64,000 bases of DNA from Legionella jamestowniensis (lineage in GTDB: Bacteria; Pseudomonadota; Gammaproteobacteria; Legionellales; Legionellaceae). Shown piece by piece: positions 58,594 to 64,000 of this stretch. Below the pieces are notes generated by a model. It made no database searches. It had not been told where the DNA came from and saw only the letters and a list, made by a program, of their open reading frames with translations. How positions within the stretch are numbered: position 1 is the stretch's first letter; every line of letters starts with the position of its first letter. Both the position numbers and the translations under genes were made by a program. The DNA is taken from the NCBI RefSeq assembly GCF_001467745.1, contig NZ_LNYG01000013.1:867354-931353 (forward strand), in the 5' to 3' direction.

Positions 58594-59958
58594 CTAAGTG
58601 GCTTGTGAAGTAAAATATTCCTTTTCAATATGCAAGATTTCATTACTTAGTTGTTGGGATAAAGACTTCACTTTATTACCATCTTTACCCTCAACCATGA
58701 CTCTTAATAAAGGTTCTGTTCCCGAAGGACGCAGTAAAATACGTCCTTCACCCTGCCATTCATTACTAAGCTCAGCTACGATTTTTAAAACACGGTCATG
58801 CTCTGCCAACTCTTTGGCATTGGTGGTTTTTATATTAACGAGTGTTTGTGGTAACAACTGGATACCAGCTGCCAAGTCCTGCAAACTTTTCTGTTGCCTT
58901 ATCATCGAGGCCAATACTTGCAGGGCAGCTATGATGCCATCCCCGGTAGTGGTTTTATCCAGGCAAACTATATGTCCAGACGATTCACCGCCTATTTTCC
59001 AATCTTGTTTCTTTAAACTCTCGAGCACATAACGATCCCCTACTTTCGTGCGTAGAAAGGGAATCTTAAGTTCTGCAAATGCTTTCTCCAACCCATAATT
59101 GCTCATTAATGTGCCAACAACGCCTCCTGACAGTAAATTCATTTGTTGACGATCTTTTGCAATGATGTATAGAATTTGATCGCCATCGACAATATTCCCA
59201 ACGGCATCGACCAGAATAAGCCTATCCCCATCACCATCCAGGGCTATACCAATATCCGCCCCCGTCTGTAAAACATGCTGACGTAGAGTGTCAGGAGCAG
59301 TAGAACCGCAGGAAGCATTGATATTGAAGCCATCTGGCTTATTGCCTATTGCCAAAACATCGGCTCCTAATTCGTTAAACACATTGGGGGCAACGTGATA
59401 AGTTGCACCGTTGGCACAATCCACTACGATTTTAAGCCCTGTCAGGCGTGTTAGTGAAGAAATTGTTGATTTGCAAAATTCGATATAGCGTCCTGAAGCA
59501 TCGTTAATTCGTGCAGCCTTACCCAATTTCGCCGACGGCACGATTTCCAACGGTTTCTCCATTTCTGCTTCGATAGCCAACTCCATTTCATCAGGAAACT
59601 TACTACCATCAGCAGAAAAAAATTTAATCCCATTATCCTCAAATAAATTATGCGAGGCACTAATAACAATACCAGCATTAGCACGCAAAGTTTGGGTTAA
59701 ATACGCTATGCCAGGAGTAGGCATTGGCCCTAACAACCCGACATTTACACCTGCTGCAGATAAACCAGCCTCTAACGCTGACTCCAACATGTAACCAGAA
59801 ACGCGTGTATCTTTACCAATAATAACCTTGCCATTCTCTCCTTTGGCAATGACACGTCCCAGAGCCCAGCCTAATTTTAAGATAAATTCAGGGTTAATCG
59901 TGGATAAGCCAACTCTGCCGCGAATTCCATCCGTCCCAAAATATTTACGTTGATTCAT
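58594..59958 (-). CDS. glmM: Phosphoglucosamine mutase
   Basis: 454 residues; makes glucosamine 1-phosphate for peptidoglycan and lipopolysaccharide. The catalytic phosphoserine is in [17 protein letters not shown], the metal loop in [13 protein letters not shown] and the sugar-binding loop in [10 protein letters not shown]; the C-terminal phosphate site is [12 protein letters not shown]. Start supported by GAGG ten bases upstream. It lies 155 bases after folP, as in the E. coli order ftsH-folP-glmM. Confidence 0.98.
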   Translation of the reverse strand: MNQRKYFGTDGIRGRVGLSTINPEFILKLGWALGRVIAKGENGKVIIGKDTRVSGYMLESALEAGLSAAGVNVGLLGPMPTPGIAYLTQTLRANAGIVISASHNLFEDNGIKFFSADGSKFPDEMELAIEAEMEKPLEIVPSAKLGKAARINDASGRYIEFCKSTISSLTRLTGLKIVVDCANGATYHVAPNVFNELGADVLAIGNKPDGFNINASCGSTAPDTLRQHVLQTGADIGIALDGDGDRLILVDAVGNIVDGDQILYIIAKDRQQMNLLSGGVVGTLMSNYGLEKAFAELKIPFLRTKVGDRYVLESLKKQDWKIGGESSGHIVCLDKTTTGDGIIAALQVLASMIRQQKSLQDLAAGIQLLPQTLVNIKTTNAKELAEHDRVLKIVAELSNEWQGEGRILLRPSGTEPLLRVMVEGKDGNKVKSLSQQLSNEILHIEKEYFTSQAT

Positions 59959-60113
59959 CCTGTTAAGACCTCTACTAATTTAACGTGAGTGTTATATAAG
60001 AAAATATAACTATTTTTTTTACATCGAACTAGTTCAATTTAAACGAATCCCGATAAAATTCTATTGCAATATTAGGACATATCTTGCCCTTGCAATACAC
60101 TACATTGAGACCC

Positions 60114-60989
60114 TTACACTTGATTTATTACCTTCTCATTATAAACTGCGTCCAACATTATAAGAACTTGCTGAGTTTCATCAATATCGTGTGTTCTTAG
60201 AATTGATGTTCCTTGCAAGGCAGCAATAACTGAAATTGCTAATCCTCCTAACAATCGTTGTTCGACTGGTTTTTGCAGAACAGCACCGATTGTTGTTTTA
60301 CGTGAGACTCCTAACAGTAGGGGACGATTGTATTGATTAAAGGTAGCCATGTTTTTAACCAGCCGCAAATTGTGTTCGGGCAATTTGCCAAAACCAAAGC
60401 CAGGATCAAGAATTAAATTTTCAAATTTAATTCCGGCTGTAAGACAATGCTTTATTTTTTGCTGAAAAAAAGTATGCAATTCATCGATGATATCTTGTTC
60501 ATAATGAGGGTGTAGCTGCATAGTCATTGGCTCACCTTGCATATGCATCAGACAAACTGGAACATCAAGTTGTGCGGCAGCCTGCAATGATTCCCCTGAA
60601 TTTAAAGCGGTGATGTCATTGATCATGTCAGCCCCTGCTGCAACTGCCTCCTTCATCACTTGATGCTTTGTCGTATCAATAGAAATACAACAATCGGTTT
60701 CTTCTCTCAATCTTTCAATAACTGGGATAACTCTGGCTAACTCTTCCTCACAACTCACTGGTTGGGCTCCCGGTCTGGAAGATTCTCCTCCTACATCAAT
60801 GATGTCTGCTCCTGCTATTATCATCTTTAAGGCGTGCTTAACTGCATTATCACGCTGCAGAAATTTTCCGCCATCTGAAAATGAATTGGGGGTAACATTA
60901 AGAATACCCATAATTAAAGGTTTTTGTTGGTACAACGAAGACGAATTCTGGTATGAGTGGCACCATTGCCGAAATTGTTTGCTATTCAT
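60114..60989 (-). CDS. folP: Dihydropteroate synthase
   Basis: About 291 residues from MNSKQFRQW; joins p-aminobenzoate to the pterin pyrophosphate in folate synthesis, the target of sulfonamides. The TIM-barrel motifs are complete: GILNVTPNSFSDGGKF, IDVGGESSRPGA, DMINDI, DPGFGFGK and LLGVSRKTTIG. The frame is open ten codons further to a TTG at 61019; neither start has a clear ribosome site and ATG is preferred. Downstream of ftsH (77-base gap). Confidence 0.95.
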   Translation of the reverse strand: MNSKQFRQWCHSYQNSSSLYQQKPLIMGILNVTPNSFSDGGKFLQRDNAVKHALKMIIAGADIIDVGGESSRPGAQPVSCEEELARVIPVIERLREETDCCISIDTTKHQVMKEAVAAGADMINDITALNSGESLQAAAQLDVPVCLMHMQGEPMTMQLHPHYEQDIIDELHTFFQQKIKHCLTAGIKFENLILDPGFGFGKLPEHNLRLVKNMATFNQYNRPLLLGVSRKTTIGAVLQKPVEQRLLGGLAISVIAALQGTSILRTHDIDETQQVLIMLDAVYNEKVINQV

Positions 60990-61066
60990 TGGGGATATCA
61001 CAAGTATTACCAAAGACAATAGTAAGCACCCACTAGAATCATTAGCCGGGTGCCTACCATAAACAA

Positions 61067-62986
61067 TTAGTGCTCACCCGCAGGATGATCGACGGGCTTA
61101 CCATTTATTGCTGTGGGAGTAGTATCGCCACCTTTTTTATCCTTCTCAAGGAGTTTCGTGGCATCCCAATCATCCGGAGGTGAAGGTTCTTGACCAGACA
61201 TAATTTCTTGAATCTGCTTCGCGTCTATGGTTTCGTATTTAATTAATCCTTCCGCCATCAGATGCAGTTTATCCATATTTGCCAAGAGAATCTCTTTCGC
61301 ACGTTGATAATTTCTGTTGACAATTTCTCTCACTTCGACATCAATATCCTGAGCCGTTTTATCAGAAATCTCTTTATGCTGATTTACAGGGCGACCTAAA
61401 AATACCTCGCCTTGCTCTTCACCAAACGTCAAGGGACCAAGGTTGGAAAGTCCCCAGGTAGTAACCATTTTGCGGGCAATTTCAGTAGCACGCATAATGT
61501 CATTTGAGGCGCCCGTAGTCACATTTTCCACACCAAAGATTAACTCCTCTGCAATACGTCCTCCAAAAAGGCTAGATAATTGGCTTTCCAGGCGACGTTT
61601 ACTATGGCTATACCGATCTTGTTCTGGCAAAAACATTGTAACACCTAGGGCACGACCCCGAGGAATAATTGTTACTTTATAAACAGGATCATGCTCTGGA
61701 ACTGAAAGACCAACAATAGCATGCCCAGCTTCATGATAAGCGGTTAATTTTTTCTCATTTTCATCCATGACCATGGAGCGCCTTTCGGCTCCCATCATAA
61801 TTTTATCTTTTGCTTTATCCAGCTCAATCATTGCAACTTTACGTTTATTGGCACGAGCAGCAAATAAGGCGGCCTCGTTCACCAAATTGGCTAGATCAGC
61901 ACCGGAAAAACCCGGGGTTCCGCGTGCGATAGGTAATATTTCGACATCTTTATCAATAGGCACTTTCTGTAAGTGGACTTTTAGAATTTGCTCTCGTCCG
62001 CGAATATCAGGCAAAGGTACGACGACCTGGCGATCAAAACGCCCAGGACGTAACAATGCTGGATCAAGAACATCAGGGCGGTTAGTGGCTGCAACCACAA
62101 TTACCCCTTCATTCCCTTCAAAACCATCCATCTCAACGAGTAATTGGTTCAATGTTTGCTCACGCTCATCATGACCGCCACCCAATCCTGCACCCCGATG
62201 TCTACCCACTGCATCAATTTCGTCAATGAAAATAATGCAAGGTGCATTCTTTTTAGCCTGTTCAAACATATCCCGAACGCGAGAAGCCCCCACACCAACA
62301 AACATTTCCACAAAATCAGAACCCGAAATTGTAAAAAAAGGTACTTTGGCTTCACCAGCTACTGCTTTAGCCAATAAAGTTTTACCGGTTCCAGGTGGAC
62401 CAACTAGCAACACACCACGCGGAATGCGCCCGCCTAAGTTCTGGAATTTGGATGGGTCACGCAAGAAATCTACTAATTCCTTCACTTCCTCTTTTGCTTC
62501 ATCAACCCCGGCAACATCAGCAAAAGTGACTTTAACCTGGTCTTCCCCAAGCAGGCGCGCACGAGAGCGCCCAAATGACATGGCGCCACGACCACCGCCA
62601 CCTTGCATTTGTCGCATAAAGAAAATCCAAACACCAATCAGTAATAGCATTGGGAACCAGTTAATGAATAGATGCAACAGGAAGCTTTCCTGTTGTTTTT
62701 CCTGGCCACTAATGTCTACTTGATTTTTTAATAATTCGCCTAACAAAGCATCATCTTGCATCGGCATATAAGTGACAAAACGATGATTATTTTTCGTAAG
62801 CCCTTTGATAACTTTGTTGTCTTCAATGGTTACGGTACTAATCATGCCTTGATCAACTTCCTTCAAGAACTTGCTGTAGGATATTTTTTCAGCGGATGTA
62901 TGGCGCGGACCAAAATTACTGAATACTGAGACTAGCACTATTGCTATTATCAGCCACAAAAATAAATTTTTTACCATGTCGTTCAA
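61067..62986 (-). CDS. ftsH: ATP-dependent zinc metalloprotease FtsH
   Basis: 639 residues, an inner-membrane AAA+ protease. Two membrane helices (about 5-22 and 100-120) flank a periplasmic domain. The ATPase has Walker [17 protein letters not shown], Walker [12 protein letters not shown] and the second region of homology [21 protein letters not shown]; the zinc site is HEAGH with a distal Asp. It degrades LpxC, sigma-32 and faulty membrane proteins in E. coli. A 46-base gap separates it from rlmE, so they are co-transcribed. Confidence 0.98.
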   Translation of the reverse strand: MNDMVKNLFLWLIIAIVLVSVFSNFGPRHTSAEKISYSKFLKEVDQGMISTVTIEDNKVIKGLTKNNHRFVTYMPMQDDALLGELLKNQVDISGQEKQQESFLLHLFINWFPMLLLIGVWIFFMRQMQGGGGRGAMSFGRSRARLLGEDQVKVTFADVAGVDEAKEEVKELVDFLRDPSKFQNLGGRIPRGVLLVGPPGTGKTLLAKAVAGEAKVPFFTISGSDFVEMFVGVGASRVRDMFEQAKKNAPCIIFIDEIDAVGRHRGAGLGGGHDEREQTLNQLLVEMDGFEGNEGVIVVAATNRPDVLDPALLRPGRFDRQVVVPLPDIRGREQILKVHLQKVPIDKDVEILPIARGTPGFSGADLANLVNEAALFAARANKRKVAMIELDKAKDKIMMGAERRSMVMDENEKKLTAYHEAGHAIVGLSVPEHDPVYKVTIIPRGRALGVTMFLPEQDRYSHSKRRLESQLSSLFGGRIAEELIFGVENVTTGASNDIMRATEIARKMVTTWGLSNLGPLTFGEEQGEVFLGRPVNQHKEISDKTAQDIDVEVREIVNRNYQRAKEILLANMDKLHLMAEGLIKYETIDAKQIQEIMSGQEPSPPDDWDATKLLEKDKKGGDTTPTAINGKPVDHPAGEH

Positions 62987-63032
62987 AGCATTAACCTCGT
63001 TTTGTGACGTATTTCTACGAACGATAACGTTA

Positions 63033-63653
63033 CTATAAATTATAGCCCTTCGCCAGCAAATAGGTTTCTCGCGAACGAGAACGTGAAGCAGCAGGCTTGC
63101 GAATGACTACCTTATCAAATTGCGTACGCGCTTGTTTAACCAATTCATCAAATCCAGCACCATGAAAGACCTTAAGTAATAAAGTGCCCCCTGGTTTTAA
63201 CATCCTAGCACCAAAATCGAATGCCAGTTCAGCTAAATACATGGCTCGCGGAATATCAATAGCTGCTGATCCACTCATATTTGGGGCCATATCTGATAAA
63301 AGCAAGTCCACCCCCTGCTCAGGAACCCTATTTATTAATTGTTGGAAAACTTCATCCTCGCGAAAATCTCCCTGGATAAAAGTTACTCCTGGTAATGAAT
63401 CCATTGGCAAAATATCTAGTGCAATAATCATGCCGCGTCCTTCTATTTTTTCAGAAACGTATTGCGTCCAACCTCCTGGAGCAGCGCCTAAATCAACAAC
63501 AGTCATGCCGGGTTTTAACAAATGCTCTTTTTCGTCAACCTCTTTGAGTTTATAAACTGCTCGGCTGCGGTAGCCTTCTGCCTGCGCCTTTTTAACAAAG
63601 ACATCGTCAAAATGCTCCTGTAGCCAACGTTTACTGCTTTTGGAACGGGGCAT
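63033..63653 (-). CDS. rlmE: 23S rRNA 2'-O-ribose methyltransferase RlmE (FtsJ)
   Basis: 206 residues; methylates U2552 of 23S rRNA at a late stage of 50S assembly. The SAM motif is [15 protein letters not shown]; the catalytic K-D-K-E set is carried by [28 protein letters not shown] and the C-terminal SRSRETYLL. First gene of the rlmE-ftsH-folP-glmM unit; divergent from yhbY, as in E. coli. Confidence 0.97.
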   Translation of the reverse strand: MPRSKSSKRWLQEHFDDVFVKKAQAEGYRSRAVYKLKEVDEKEHLLKPGMTVVDLGAAPGGWTQYVSEKIEGRGMIIALDILPMDSLPGVTFIQGDFREDEVFQQLINRVPEQGVDLLLSDMAPNMSGSAAIDIPRAMYLAELAFDFGARMLKPGGTLLLKVFHGAGFDELVKQARTQFDKVVIRKPAASRSRSRETYLLAKGYNL

Positions 63654-63695
63654 ACATTTTTATCTCACTATAGATTTACTGAATGATACTGAAAT

Positions 63696-63724
63696 TTACT
63701 ACCTTTTCCCAGCAAAACGTGCAA
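63696..63724 (-). promoter_or_regulatory. Candidate promoter of rlmE-ftsH
   Basis: On the minus strand TTGCAC, 17 bases, TAGTAA, 43 bases before the rlmE start. The -35 matches five of six and the -10 four of six of the sigma-70 consensus. A heat-shock promoter might also be expected for ftsH; I do not see a clear one. Confidence 0.4.
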
Positions 63725-63755
63725 TAATTTGCCATTTAATGAAAGGATAGTCCCT

Positions 63756-64000
63756 ATGGACACCACATTTAGACAATCCCTAAAGGCAAAAGCCCATCAT
63801 TTAAAGCCAGTTATTCTCTTAGGAGCCAAAGGCTTGACACCCGCCGTAGTGGAAGAAACCAATGTTGCGTTAACCGCACATGAATTAATTAAGGTTAAAC
63901 TTAGTGGTGTAGAAAAAAAAGAGCGGCAAGTAATAGCTTCGGAACTTTGCCAGCAGCTTGATGCTGAATTGGTACAATTAATAGGCAACATTGCCATTAT
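63756..64000 (+). CDS. yhbY: YhbY-family ribosome-associated CRM-domain protein (3' end outside window)
   Basis: The first 81 residues of a small RNA-binding protein: the CRM domain starts SLKAKAHHLKPVILLGAKGLTPAVVEE and includes the HELIKVKLSG strand and LIGNIAII near the edge. GAAAGGA lies eight bases before the ATG. It probably helps 50S assembly. The full protein is normally about 97-105 residues, so only its tail is missing. Confidence 0.92.
   Translation, partial: MDTTFRQSLKAKAHHLKPVILLGAKGLTPAVVEETNVALTAHELIKVKLSGVEKKERQVIASELCQQLDAELVQLIGNIAI

Overview
The window looks like a Legionella chromosome (Gammaproteobacteria), AT-rich by eye. The best evidence is a phospholipase at 19105-20529 whose residues Ser85, Asp203 and His251, counted from its most likely start, fall exactly on the catalytic triad I know for Legionella PlaB. 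Further support comes from a giant kinase-like/ankyrin-like protein preceded by a tandem CTTAAT box like the Legionella PmrA site, and from a coiled-coil protein beside tpiA and glmM, where L. pneumophila carries the effector gene lepA. I cannot name the species. No rRNA, CRISPR array, transposase or phage gene was seen.

1-30 kb is mostly accessory. A minus-strand ORF of at least 2049 codons runs off the left edge (protein-kinase-like core, coiled-coil duplication, ankyrin-like C-terminal part). Then come a PycA-type biotin carboxylase, a GGDEF-EAL protein, a PriC-like protein, an APC permease, a secreted amidohydrolase-like protein that lacks its metal ligands, an orphan 205-residue protein, a Kef-type antiporter, ppa, a HIT protein with folE, and plaB. 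At 20.6-25.3 kb lies a DabB-DabA inorganic-carbon uptake operon with a DUF6671-like gene; dabA is broken by a frameshift in an A10 tract. Divergent from it is a LysR gene followed by an ABC-type exporter protein with a ruined ATPase domain, an HlyD-type adaptor and a TolC-type channel, spaced and overlapped like one operon.

30-64 kb is a conserved housekeeping block, nearly all on the minus strand. It matches the E. coli order rlmE-ftsH-folP-glmM-secG-leuU ... metY-rimP-nusA-infB-rbfA-truB-rpsO-pnp. Here tpiA precedes secG, the complete nuoA-N operon (complex I) lies between tRNA-Leu(GAG) and initiator tRNA-fMet, and the lepA-like gene is inserted on the opposite strand between tpiA and glmM. 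yhbY starts divergently at the right edge.

Together the right half supplies translation initiation and transcription elongation factors, RNA decay, respiration, folate and cell-wall precursor synthesis and membrane proteolysis. The left half holds candidates for host interaction (kinase-like giant, PlaB, LepA-like, possibly the 205-residue orphan), c-di-GMP signalling, carbon acquisition and export.
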